This document shows positions 36,819 through 45,460 of a DNA stretch of 64,000 nucleotides, piece after piece. Source of the stretch: Bacillus alkalicellulosilyticus (lineage in GTDB: Bacteria > Bacillota > Bacilli > Bacillales > Bacillaceae_F); the NCBI RefSeq assembly GCF_002019795.1, contig NZ_KV917381.1, positions 2,043,210 through 2,107,209 of the forward strand. Reading direction: 5' to 3'. Position 1 is the stretch's first letter; the number at the start of each line of letters is the position of its first letter. A model generated the notes under the pieces. That model was not told the DNA's origin. It saw only the letters and a program-made list of their open reading frames with translations, and did not search any database. A program made the translations under genes and the position numbers.

Positions 36819-38597
36819 ATGACATATAGTATAAAAATGATTTTGAGTTTTTTTGATAAAAAAGAAAGGAAAAAGTTACTAATACTTTTTTTTATGATGA
36901 TTGTAGCAGCTATTTTTGAAACTGTAGGAATAGGCTTAATTGTTCCTTTTGTTGGGGTTGTAACTAACCCACTGATTATACAGGAGCAAGCTATTCTCGC
37001 ATATATTTATAAACTTTTTAATTTTCAATCTAGTACCTCGTTTATAATATTTTCAGTTGTTTTCTTGTTAGGAATATTTGTATTTAAAAATTTTTATTTG
37101 TTGTTCTTCTATTATGCACAAAATAGAGTTATTTTAAATCAACAAGTAAAGTTATCTAGTAATCTATTTAAAGAATATCTAACAAAACCCTATCCTTTCC
37201 ACCTGCAACGGAATACAGCTGAATTACTTCGTAATGTTAATAATGAAGTTCCTAAGGTTTTTCAAGGAATTATCATGTCAGGATTTTACTTGTTAACTGA
37301 GGTCCTTGTTATCACATGTATTTTTGTTTTATTGCTAATTACTTCACCAATCGCTACACTTACTGCTTCTATATTACTTAGCGTGAGTGTTTTTTTATTT
37401 TTTAAATTGTTCAAAAAGAAAATTAGCAAGTTGGGGAAAGAACAACAACAGGTTACTGGGAACATGATTAAATGGGTTAATCAAGGATTAGGAGCGAGCA
37501 AAGAAGTTAAAGTTTCAGGTAAAGAGAGTTTTTTTATAAATGCTTATAAATCACAAAGTCAAATTAATGCAAATAATAAAAGATACTTGAATATGTTAGA
37601 ACAAGCACCTCGTCTTTTTATTGAAACCATATTAGTTTCGATTGTGTTAATTACAATGCTTATTATCATTTTTCAGGGTACAAATACTACACAGGTTGTT
37701 TCGACTATGGCATTGTTTGCAATGGCAGCATTTAGACTAATGCCATCAATCAACAGAGTAGTAGGGATGATAACTGGAATTCGATATAGTTACCCAGCTT
37801 TAGCAATTATCTATAAGGATTTATTTGAGGACAATGAAAAATATAATGACAGCTCAACTAATAAGAAAATAAATCTATTGTCAAATAAAAATGAAAAAAC
37901 TTTTAAAGACACAATTGTATTAAAGGATATTTCTTTTAGGTATCCTGAACAAAAACAATATGCCGTTAGAGACGTTTCTCTTACAATTCCTATTGGAAAA
38001 TCAGTAGCTTTTATTGGTGAATCTGGAGCTGGTAAAACAACGGTTGTAGACATTATTTTAGGTCTATTACAACCTGAAAAAGGGTCTATATTAGTTGATG
38101 AAATAAAATTAATAGAGCAAATTGGGACATGGCAAAATAATATTGGATATATTCCGCAATCTATATTTTTATCAGATGATACTATTCGTGGAAATGTAGC
38201 TTTTGGAATTGATAATGACGAGATTGATGACAATGAAGTTTGGAGATCATTAGAACAAGCTAAATTAAAAGATTTTGTACTTGAATTACCTGAAAAGCTA
38301 GATACCAAAGTCGGAGAGCGCGGGGTTAGACTTTCAGGTGGACAAAGACAACGAATTGGAATTGCTAGGGCGCTATATCATAATCCCGAAATACTATTTA
38401 TGGATGAGGCAACATCAGCTTTAGATTCTGAGACAGAAATGGAGATAATGAAAGCCATTGATGGATTAAAAGGACAGAAAACTTTAATAATCATTGCGCA
38501 TAGGTTAAGTACGATAAAAAATTGTGATATTACTTTTACTATCCATAAAGGAAGACTAGTGTCTAGTGAGTATAATTTAGAGAAGTCGATAATGTAG
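36819..38597 (+). CDS. ABC transporter, fused permease/ATPase (PglK/MsbA-like, candidate flippase)
   Basis: A 592-residue half-transporter. The N-terminal six-helix exporter domain (residues about 15-310) is followed by an ATPase domain with Walker A GESGAGKTT, Q-loop IPQSIFL, signature RLSGGQRQR, Walker B ILFMDEATSALDSE and switch His IIAHRLSTI. PglK-type proteins flip lipid-linked oligosaccharides. No Wzx/MATE-type flippase is present in the locus, so this protein is the best candidate for exporting repeat units; that role is inferred. The gene is AT-rich. Confidence 0.83.
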   Translation: MTYSIKMILSFFDKKERKKLLILFFMMIVAAIFETVGIGLIVPFVGVVTNPLIIQEQAILAYIYKLFNFQSSTSFIIFSVVFLLGIFVFKNFYLLFFYYAQNRVILNQQVKLSSNLFKEYLTKPYPFHLQRNTAELLRNVNNEVPKVFQGIIMSGFYLLTEVLVITCIFVLLLITSPIATLTASILLSVSVFLFFKLFKKKISKLGKEQQQVTGNMIKWVNQGLGASKEVKVSGKESFFINAYKSQSQINANNKRYLNMLEQAPRLFIETILVSIVLITMLIIIFQGTNTTQVVSTMALFAMAAFRLMPSINRVVGMITGIRYSYPALAIIYKDLFEDNEKYNDSSTNKKINLLSNKNEKTFKDTIVLKDISFRYPEQKQYAVRDVSLTIPIGKSVAFIGESGAGKTTVVDIILGLLQPEKGSILVDEIKLIEQIGTWQNNIGYIPQSIFLSDDTIRGNVAFGIDNDEIDDNEVWRSLEQAKLKDFVLELPEKLDTKVGERGVRLSGGQRQRIGIARALYHNPEILFMDEATSALDSETEMEIMKAIDGLKGQKTLIIIAHRLSTIKNCDITFTIHKGRLVSSEYNLEKSIM

Positions 38598-38625
38598 GCT
38601 AGTAAATATAATAGTGGTGATTTTA

Positions 38626-39764
38626 ATGAAATCTTGCAGAGAATATACATATATATTAGTTGATAATTTTATGTATATAAATTCGGATAAGAGTATATTA
38701 ACTATTCTTTATTCCTTGTTTTTTTACTCAAAGCCATTCCCATACTTTGAAAGGGAAACAAATAATGTACTTTTTAATAAATGTGTACCACTTTTTATAA
38801 TTAGATTAATACGAATAATTCAATTTTGTAATATGTATAGAATAATAAAAAAAAGTAAATCTAATTTGTATAATCATAAATGCACAGTAAAGTACAATGG
38901 ACATATCTTACTTATCCTTAGAAAAGGTGAATATAAAATATTTAATTTAAGAAGAAAGACCGTAATTACATTATTTAATAATTCGTTGAATGAATCTGAA
39001 ATAGAAGAAAAAATTTTGACCTTAAAAGGTGCGATGTTTTGTGATTTAACACCTTTTATATTAAAAGCAGAGCCCAAAAAAAAACCATTATCGAACAATA
39101 TATTAATGCAAGAAGGAGTTCATTTAACTTAAATAATGTTAGAGAGGTCTTAAATGTAATAATACCTGTATTAAAATCAGTAAAAAGTGCAAGGAAAACT
39201 TACATCATAGAAAGCAGAGATTATATTAAAAAGAATATATCTCAGATAGATTTATTACTAGCTAGTGATAGATTGTACAACGAAAAAATAGAATATGAAA
39301 GTATCTTAAATTTTGTAGACTTTATTAATACAAAAATTAAATACAAAATAATGAATGAAATGAAATTAGTTTATTCTCACGGTGATTTATGGGAAGGTAA
39401 CCTTTTAATAAGTAAATTTAAAAAACCAGTAATAATTGACTGGGAAACTGGTGGGCTAAGAAGCCTTTACTTTGATTTTTATTATTTTATGTTTATGTTA
39501 GCCTCTAAGAAAAACAGTTTTGGAAAAGTTGATAAAGAAGAAATTAAAATGTTACATCGAACTTTAAATTACATAATTCGAGAAAGTCAGATATCTAACA
39601 AAAATAATTTAAATATAGACATTGAGATATATCGTTATCTTTTTTATATTGAATTAATTAAAATGAAACTCGAAGAGAAAAAAAGGGATATGAACAAACA
39701 AGAAGTAATGACGTGGATTAAAAGATTTAAGGCTTTTGAAGCGGAAATAATTCGATGTAAATAA
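38626..39764 (+). pseudogene. Frameshifted phosphotransferase (APH/choline-kinase-like), split at a 9-A run
   Basis: The first frame (start ATG 38626 after GTGGTGA) gives about 168 residues and stops at 39130-39132. The second frame is open from before the A9 run at 39076-39084 to 39764. Its product contains the kinase catalytic loop SHGDLWEGNLL and the metal-binding VIIDWETGG, typical of aminoglycoside/choline phosphotransferases. Joining the two frames by a -1 shift at the A9 run gives one protein of about 380 residues. Either one A is lost (in the strain or in the sequencing), or the run serves transcriptional slippage or -1 frameshifting. It is very AT-rich. The substrate is unknown; it might phosphorylate a sugar. 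Confidence 0.7.
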
Positions 39765-39960
39765 ATCAATCATTGCCAGAAGATTACCTTATTGCAATTA
39801 ATAATATAGAATTTGAATATTTATATAGAATGAGAGTAAAAGACAATAAAAGATGCAAATGAAAAAAATTCCTAGTTTTAAGAATATCAAAATACCTTTT
39901 ATTTAAAAATTATACTGTGTTATATATATACAGGAGTTTAGTGTCAAGGAGATGATAATA
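39765..39960. other. AT-rich gap before galE, no certain gene
   Basis: About 190 bp with no supported gene. A short stretch at about 39772-39861 reads like a protein end (SLPEDYLIAINNIEFEYLY...) but has no convincing start; it may be a decayed remnant. The 3' end holds the galE ribosome-binding site AAGGAG at 39946-39951. Confidence 0.4.
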
Positions 39961-40995
39961 ATGAATATCCTAATTACTGGAGGGGCCGGTTACATTGGCT
40001 CTCATACTTGTGTTGAATTGCTTAATGCAGGTTATAACATTGTCGTTGTTGACAATTTATCAAATAGTAGTCAATTGTCCTTGCACCGTGTTCGCAAAAT
40101 TACGGGTAAGGATTTTTTATTTTATAAAGCTGATATTCGAGACAAAAATGCATTAGAAACTATTTTTCATGACAATCAGATTGGTGCAGTTATTCATTTT
40201 GCAGGATTAAAGGCTGTTGGAGAATCGGTTTCTATGCCTCTTAAGTACTATCAAAATAATGTAGCTGGCACGGTTACACTGTGTGAAGTGATGGAGAAAC
40301 ATGGGGTTTTTCACTTAGTTTTTAGTTCATCAGCAACCGTATATGGAGAACAGGAGTGTGTTCCAGTCAATGAGGATTCGACGCTTCACGCAACTAACCC
40401 ATATGGACGAACGAAACTCATGATTGAAGATATTTTACGGGATTTAAGTAATTCAGATAGTAATTGGAGTGTTGCTTTGTTACGTTACTTTAATCCTGTT
40501 GGAGCTCATGAAAGTGGTCGTATTGGAGAAGATCCTAACGGGTTACCTAATAATTTGGTTCCATATATAACTCAAGTTGCAGTCGGGAAACTATCAGAAC
40601 TCCAAGTTTTCGGAAGTGACTATCCGACTGCAGATGGAACTGGTGTTAGAGATTATATACACGTAGTTGATTTAGCGGTCGGTCATATAAAAGCATTAGA
40701 TAAGGTGTTATTTAGCAAAGGGATAAATGCCTATAATCTAGGTACCGGTAATGGATACAGTGTATTGGAAATGGTTCATGCCTTTGAAGAAGTAATTGGT
40801 AGGCCCATTCCTTATAGGCTATGTGTTCGAAGACCTGGGGATATAGCAATTAGTTATGCCGATGTAAGAAAGGCCAAGTTGGAATTAGGATGGGAAGCTA
40901 CAAAAGGTATTAATGAAATGTGCAAGGATTCGTGGCGCTGGCAAGTGGAGAATCCAAACGGTTATAAAGAAAAATACAGTGAAAAAATGAAATGA
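39961..40995 (+). CDS. galE: UDP-glucose 4-epimerase
   Basis: A 344-residue extended short-chain dehydrogenase: [20 protein letters not shown] (NAD binding), [23 protein letters not shown], the catalytic YGRTK in [24 protein letters not shown] and [14 protein letters not shown]. It makes UDP-galactose for the EPS. ATG 39961 is preferred because AAGGAG at 39946-39951 overlaps the upstream in-frame ATG. It is the last EPS-type gene; the lasso cluster begins about 145 bp after it. Confidence 0.94.
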   Translation: MNILITGGAGYIGSHTCVELLNAGYNIVVVDNLSNSSQLSLHRVRKITGKDFLFYKADIRDKNALETIFHDNQIGAVIHFAGLKAVGESVSMPLKYYQNNVAGTVTLCEVMEKHGVFHLVFSSSATVYGEQECVPVNEDSTLHATNPYGRTKLMIEDILRDLSNSDSNWSVALLRYFNPVGAHESGRIGEDPNGLPNNLVPYITQVAVGKLSELQVFGSDYPTADGTGVRDYIHVVDLAVGHIKALDKVLFSKGINAYNLGTGNGYSVLEMVHAFEEVIGRPIPYRLCVRRPGDIAISYADVRKAKLELGWEATKGINEMCKDSWRWQVENPNGYKEKYSEKMK

Positions 40996-41059
40996 AAAAC
41001 GCTGAATTTGTAGAGTATTGTTGGATTAATACTATTTTTAGGGAATGAACTAATGTGTA

Positions 41060-41088
41060 TTGACAAAGTAGTAACTAAGTGGTAATTT
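41060..41088 (+). promoter_or_regulatory. SigA-type promoter of lasso cyclase 1
   Basis: TTGACA, 17 nt, TAATTT, followed 11 nt later by a SinR-like dyad. It lies in the galE/cyclase gap with the right polarity. Confidence 0.65.
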
Positions 41089-41099
41089 ATGCATAAAAC

Positions 41100-41115
41100 G
41101 TTCTTTATTAAGAAT
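41100..41115. promoter_or_regulatory. SinR-like operator (imperfect) near the cyclase 1 start site
   Basis: GTTCTTTATTAAGAAT has one perfect GTTCTTT half-site and one diverged inverted half-site at the same spacing as the perfect operators at 18531 and 43431. It lies just downstream of the -10 box, around the expected transcription start. Confidence 0.55.
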
Positions 41116-41141
41116 GTAGAATGATGTTATGGAGGAGTTCT

Positions 41142-43082
41142 ATGAGTGCAATAGCCGGTATCTACAATTTAAACCAAACGCCAATTCCTACTGGCTATAG
41201 TGAGTTAATGATGGATAGTCTAGCTCAATTTCCTCACAATAAGTTGTCTATATGGAATTACAAGAATGTATTTTTGGGATGTCTTCACCAATGGATTACA
41301 CCTGAATCTATAACTGAAAAACTACCATACTTTGATAAAGAACGAAATGTTGCTATAACGGCAGATGCTATTATTGATAATCGTGATGATTTATTTTCTT
41401 CCCTACAAGTAGATAAAGCATACCAGAAAGTTATAACAGATAGTGAACTTATTCTCCGAGCTTACTATAAATGGGGAGACGATTGTCCGGAATATCTTAT
41501 CGGTGATTTTGCTTTTATGATATGGGATGAAAGAAAGCATAAACTATTTGGTGCTAGAGATTTTTCTGGAACCCGTACACTTTACTATTTCTTAAAGGAA
41601 AATACGTTAGCTTTTTGTACAACAATTGAACCTTTACTTGCATTGCCTTTGATTAAAAAGTCTATAAATGAAGAATGGCTAGCTGAATATTTAGCAATTT
41701 CATCAGTTGTTGATACTGTTGATACATCAATAACACCTTATAAAAATATTGCACAAATTCCTCCTTCTCATAGTATTACTTTAGAAGAAGGAAAAGTAAG
41801 AATTAAGAGATACAATTATTTTAATTTTGAAATGCAACTTAATTATAAAACTAATGAAGAGTATGTAGAAGCATTTCATGAAGTATTCGAAAAGGCTGTG
41901 AAATCGCGCTTGCGAACCTTCCAAAAGGTTGGTTCTCACTTGAGCGGAGGTTTGGATTCAGGAGCAGTGGTAGGTTTTGCTGCACAAGCTCTAAGTGAAG
42001 AAAACAAACCACTCAACACTTTCAGCTATATTCCTTACGAAGATTTTACGGATTTTACCCCTAAAAACCAATTGGCAGATGAGAGGCCATTCATAAAATC
42101 GACGGTTGAATACATTGGTGGAATTCAAGACTATTATTTAAACTTTCAAGAGAAAGATCCATATTCTGAAATCAACGATTTTCTTGGAATACTAGAAATG
42201 CCCTATAAGTATTTTGAAAACTCTTTTTGGGTAAAGGGTATGTTTGAGAAAGCACAAGATGAAGGAGTAGGAGTATTATTAAGTGGTGGAAGAGGTAATT
42301 TCACTATTTCATGGGGGCATGCCTTAACCCATTATGCAACACTACTAAAGAAATTAAGATGGGTTCGTTTATACCAGGAGTTAAACCAATATAGTTTAAA
42401 TGCAGGAGGTCCTAGGTTACGTAGGGTTCCATACATAGCAAAATTAGCATTTCCATTTATCGGTAAAACAATGGGTAGTAGTCATTCAAGTACATTCCCA
42501 AAATTAATCAATCCAGAGTTCGCAAACAGTAGTGGTGTTTTTCAAAAACTAAGAAAATATGGAATTGATGAAACAGGTTGGTTTTCATCTAACAATATGC
42601 ATAAATTAAGGAAAAACCATTTTGATGAAGTATACCATTGGAATGCTACCAATACATTATCAACAAAACTATCTTTAAAATATTCAGTATTGAATCGAGA
42701 TCCAACCAATGATCTTCGTGTAGTTAAATTCTGTTTATCTCTTCCCGATGAACAATGTGTTCAAAACGGATTAGATCGTGCTTTTATCCGTAGGGCAACA
42801 AAGGGTATGTTACCTGACAAAGTTAGATTAAACCAGCGAGTAAGAGGTGTACAGGGGACAGATTGGCTTCACAGAATGGCTCTAGTTTGGTCTAATTTTA
42901 TAAATGAAATTCAGCAAATCAGTAATGACCAACGAATATACAAATATATTGATAAAAACGCAATAGAGGGTGCACTAGCAAAGGTTAATGATGGTCCTAA
43001 ACCAGAATATGCTATTTGTCCTGACTATAGATTATTAATGCGATTCGTAATTGTCTATCGATATTTAAATAGAATGCTATGA
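41142..43082 (+). CDS. Lasso peptide cyclase 1 (asparagine-synthetase-like, C enzyme)
   Basis: A 646-residue asparagine-synthetase-B homologue. It begins MSAIAGI: the glutaminase Cys2 is replaced by Ser, as expected for a lasso macrolactam synthetase that activates an Asp/Glu side chain with ATP and does not use glutamine. The pyrophosphate loop SHLSGGLDSG is at about residues 265-274. The AsnB motif SGEGADELFGG is changed to LSGGRGNFTISWG. It directly precedes precursor 1, 14 bp away. It is similar along its length to cyclase 2. ATG 41142 after GGAGGAG fits the same N-terminus as cyclase 2. Confidence 0.88.
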   Translation: MSAIAGIYNLNQTPIPTGYSELMMDSLAQFPHNKLSIWNYKNVFLGCLHQWITPESITEKLPYFDKERNVAITADAIIDNRDDLFSSLQVDKAYQKVITDSELILRAYYKWGDDCPEYLIGDFAFMIWDERKHKLFGARDFSGTRTLYYFLKENTLAFCTTIEPLLALPLIKKSINEEWLAEYLAISSVVDTVDTSITPYKNIAQIPPSHSITLEEGKVRIKRYNYFNFEMQLNYKTNEEYVEAFHEVFEKAVKSRLRTFQKVGSHLSGGLDSGAVVGFAAQALSEENKPLNTFSYIPYEDFTDFTPKNQLADERPFIKSTVEYIGGIQDYYLNFQEKDPYSEINDFLGILEMPYKYFENSFWVKGMFEKAQDEGVGVLLSGGRGNFTISWGHALTHYATLLKKLRWVRLYQELNQYSLNAGGPRLRRVPYIAKLAFPFIGKTMGSSHSSTFPKLINPEFANSSGVFQKLRKYGIDETGWFSSNNMHKLRKNHFDEVYHWNATNTLSTKLSLKYSVLNRDPTNDLRVVKFCLSLPDEQCVQNGLDRAFIRRATKGMLPDKVRLNQRVRGVQGTDWLHRMALVWSNFINEIQQISNDQRIYKYIDKNAIEGALAKVNDGPKPEYAICPDYRLLMRFVIVYRYLNRML

Positions 43083-43096
43083 AAGGGGGTGACTGT

Positions 43097-43231
43097 ATGA
43101 AAAAAACATGGGAAAAGCCTTTATTAGAAGTTTTAGAATTAAATATGACAATGTCCAATCCTCATAGCGGAAACGCTCTTGACCAAACCTATGAAGATGG
43201 AACACCAAGAGAAGATTTAACATGGAGCTAA
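43097..43231 (+). CDS. Lasso peptide precursor 1, 44 aa
   Basis: A 44-residue peptide with AAAGGGGGTG as ribosome-binding site. The leader (residues 1-19) reads MKKTWEKPLLEVLELNMTM: it has the WxxP form of the YxxP recognition motif, LEVL, and Thr at -2 with Met at -1, as in paeninodin. The predicted core (residues 20-44) starts SNPHSGNALD and ends DLTWS. The first acidic residue is Asp at core position 10, whereas known lasso rings close at 7-9. The C-terminal Ser fits phosphorylation by the clustered kinase. A terminator follows, so it is co-transcribed only with cyclase 1. Confidence 0.82.
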   Translation: MKKTWEKPLLEVLELNMTMSNPHSGNALDQTYEDGTPREDLTWS

Positions 43232-43294
43232 ATGTAATATACCTTCAAATCTAGCATCATATTATGTTGTACTGTTTAATGTATTTAACTATAT

Positions 43295-43330
43295 GAAGCT
43301 TCTTATTTTCTAGAAGCTTCGGTTTTTTTT
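43295..43330 (+). terminator. Rho-independent terminator of the cyclase 1-precursor 1 unit
   Basis: A perfect 9-bp stem GAAGCTTCT / AGAAGCTTC with an 8-nt loop, then GG and eight T residues. Confidence 0.88.
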
Positions 43331-43339
43331 AAAAATTTG

Positions 43340-43368
43340 TTGACATTATATTTTACGAATGGTATTTT
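43340..43368 (+). promoter_or_regulatory. SigA-type promoter of lasso cyclase 2 operon
   Basis: TTGACA, 17 nt, TATTTT directly after the terminator. The predicted start lies near 43375, giving a leader of about 115 nt that contains two SinR-like dyads (43382-43397, 43431-43446). Confidence 0.65.
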
Positions 43369-43381
43369 TAATTTACAAGGT

Positions 43382-43397
43382 GTTCTCAATAAAGAAT
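43382..43397. promoter_or_regulatory. SinR-like operator (imperfect)
   Basis: GTTCTCAATAAAGAAT keeps the GTTCT...AAAGAA dyad and the half-site spacing of the perfect operator 49 bp downstream. It lies at the expected start of transcription. Confidence 0.5.
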
Positions 43398-43430
43398 GTT
43401 TAGTGCATTCAATATTTTTTTACCCTTTAT

Positions 43431-43446
43431 GTTCTTTATAAAGAAC
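43431..43446. promoter_or_regulatory. SinR-type operator (perfect palindrome), identical to the EPS operator
   Basis: GTTCTTTATAAAGAAC, the same 16 bases as at 18531-18546 in the EPS promoter. It lies in the leader between the promoter and cyclase 2. Repression by SinR through a roadblock, or cooperative binding with the 43382 site, is possible. Confidence 0.72.
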
Positions 43447-43490
43447 GATAGATATTATATATACATCTAAATCATTGTAGGAGGAACAAA

Positions 43491-45446
43491 ATGAGTGCTA
43501 TTGCTGGGATTATGAATGTAAATAAAGAGATATTGCATCCTTCCCACAAGAAACTATTTCTTGATGGATTTCAGCAATTTCCTTCTAGTTCAAAAGAAAC
43601 ATGGCAAGGTGACAATATGTTTTTATATTGTCATCACCAATGCATTACTCCAGAGTCTATAGGAGAACAACTTCCATATCATGATTATGAACGGCAACTT
43701 GTCATTACCGCTGATGCGATACTCGACAACCGTGATGAACTCATAGTTAAACTTAATATATCTAAAAAATATGAAAAACTTATTACAGATAGCAAGCTAA
43801 TCTTATTAGCTTATGATAAATGGAAAGACGAATGTCCTAAGCACTTACTTGGTGATTTCGCTTTTATGATTTGGGATGAAAAAGAACAAAAGTTATTTGG
43901 GGCAAGAGATTTTTCAGGAGCAAGAACCTTATACTATTTTAATAATCCTGAGCACTTCGCATTTTCAACAATTATCGAACCCTTGTTTACTCTTCCGTAC
44001 GTAAACAAACAACTTAATGAAGAATGGCTAGCGGAGTTTCTTGCTATCCCTACCATGGTAGAGTCGGTTTCTATGGAAACTACCGTATACAAAAATGTGA
44101 TGCAACTTCCGCCTTCGCATTCTATAACAGTTCAAAATGGAAAGGTTTCCATTAGTAGATATTTGACTTTGGAAGTTAACGAACCTTTAAGATTTGGCAG
44201 CAACGATGAATACGAAGAAGCGTTTAGAGAAGTACTTCAAAGAGCAGTAAAAGAAAGATTACGAACTCATGGAAAAGTGGGTTCCCACCTTAGTGGAGGG
44301 CTTGACTCTGGTTCAGTTGTGAGCTTTGCAGCTCAAGAGCTTAAGAAAAAAGGACAAAAATTACATACATTTAGTTATATTCCTGAAGATAGCTTCGAAG
44401 ATTGGACACCTTACTATTATCAAGCTGACGAGCGTCCTTATGTAAAAGAGACAGTGAGGCATGTTGGAAATATAAAGGACCACTATTTAGATTTTGCAGG
44501 CAAGAGCCCTTTGTCTGAAATTGATGATTTTTTAGACATCATGGAAATGCCCTATAAATTCTTTGAGAATGCGTATTGGTTAAATGGAATTAATGAATAC
44601 GCACAAAAGCAAGGGGTTAAGGTTTTATTAAATGGGGCTAGAGGTAACCATTCTATCTCATGGGGTTCCTGGAACATGACTATGAATTATTATGGCAATC
44701 TTTTAAAGAAACTAAAGTGGATACAACTAAATTCTGAATTGAATTTTTATTGTAGAAATTTTAGAACTGGAAAGAGGGTTATGCTTCCACAAGTTGTAAA
44801 GAAAGCTTTCCCTAATGCTATAAACATGTTTCAAAAACAAATTAGTACACCATATCAATTCCCAGCCTTCATTGAGCCTAGTTTTGCTAACAGAACAAAA
44901 GTGTATGAGAAACTTAAAGCTTATGATGACATAGGTCTTCATGGTGGCACAGTGAATAACTTACAAGAATATCGAATGAAATATTACCAGCAACTCTACC
45001 CATGGAACAAAAGCGGGACAGCGAATACAAAGTTGTCATTACGATACGGAATGTGGGATAGGGATCCAACCAATGACCTTAGCGTTATCAAGTTCTGCTT
45101 GGCAGTACCCGAAGAGCAATATGTAGTCGGAGGGCTTGAACGCTCTCTAATTAGAAGGTCAATGAAAGGCTGGCTACCAGAAAAAGTGAGATTAAATCAA
45201 GTTGTTAGAGGAATTCAAGGCGCGGACACTATTCATCGAATGAGTAGTCAATGGAAAAATTTCATACATGAACTAGAATCCACAGTTCATAATCCGATTA
45301 TCACAGAATTCATTGATAAAAACGTAATAAAACAATCAATTGAAAGAATAAAAGCAGAACCAAAACCGGAATTAGTATTTGATGATGATTTTAAGATATT
45401 AACAAGAACATTAATAGTCTCTAGATTCATAAAACAATTTCATTGA
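43491..45446 (+). CDS. Lasso peptide cyclase 2 (asparagine-synthetase-like, C enzyme)
   Basis: A 651-residue paralogue of cyclase 1 that begins MSAIAGIMN, again with Cys2 replaced by Ser. The pyrophosphate loop SHLSGGLDSG lies at about residues 265-274. Where cyclase 1 has LSGGRGNFTISWG, this one has LNGARGNHSISWG. It is followed after 14 bp by precursor 2, the same gene pairing and spacing as the first unit, which points to duplication of a cyclase-precursor module. AGGAGG precedes the ATG. Confidence 0.9.
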   Translation: MSAIAGIMNVNKEILHPSHKKLFLDGFQQFPSSSKETWQGDNMFLYCHHQCITPESIGEQLPYHDYERQLVITADAILDNRDELIVKLNISKKYEKLITDSKLILLAYDKWKDECPKHLLGDFAFMIWDEKEQKLFGARDFSGARTLYYFNNPEHFAFSTIIEPLFTLPYVNKQLNEEWLAEFLAIPTMVESVSMETTVYKNVMQLPPSHSITVQNGKVSISRYLTLEVNEPLRFGSNDEYEEAFREVLQRAVKERLRTHGKVGSHLSGGLDSGSVVSFAAQELKKKGQKLHTFSYIPEDSFEDWTPYYYQADERPYVKETVRHVGNIKDHYLDFAGKSPLSEIDDFLDIMEMPYKFFENAYWLNGINEYAQKQGVKVLLNGARGNHSISWGSWNMTMNYYGNLLKKLKWIQLNSELNFYCRNFRTGKRVMLPQVVKKAFPNAINMFQKQISTPYQFPAFIEPSFANRTKVYEKLKAYDDIGLHGGTVNNLQEYRMKYYQQLYPWNKSGTANTKLSLRYGMWDRDPTNDLSVIKFCLAVPEEQYVVGGLERSLIRRSMKGWLPEKVRLNQVVRGIQGADTIHRMSSQWKNFIHELESTVHNPIITEFIDKNVIKQSIERIKAEPKPELVFDDDFKILTRTLIVSRFIKQFH

Positions 45447-45460
45447 AAGGAGGTGAGAAT

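Noticed and set aside
37811-38308. Leftward 165-residue frame inside the ABC exporter gene
   Set aside because: It lies opposite the conserved ATPase domain and has no protein-family features.
39772-39861. Small gene before galE
   Set aside because: An open stretch with protein-like composition but without a start codon and ribosome-binding site; recorded only as a possible remnant.
41121-45446. Two further asparagine synthetase genes for amino-acid biosynthesis
   Set aside because: Both lack the N-terminal catalytic Cys, are followed by lasso-type precursors and sit with B1, B2, kinase and exporter genes, so they are lasso cyclases.
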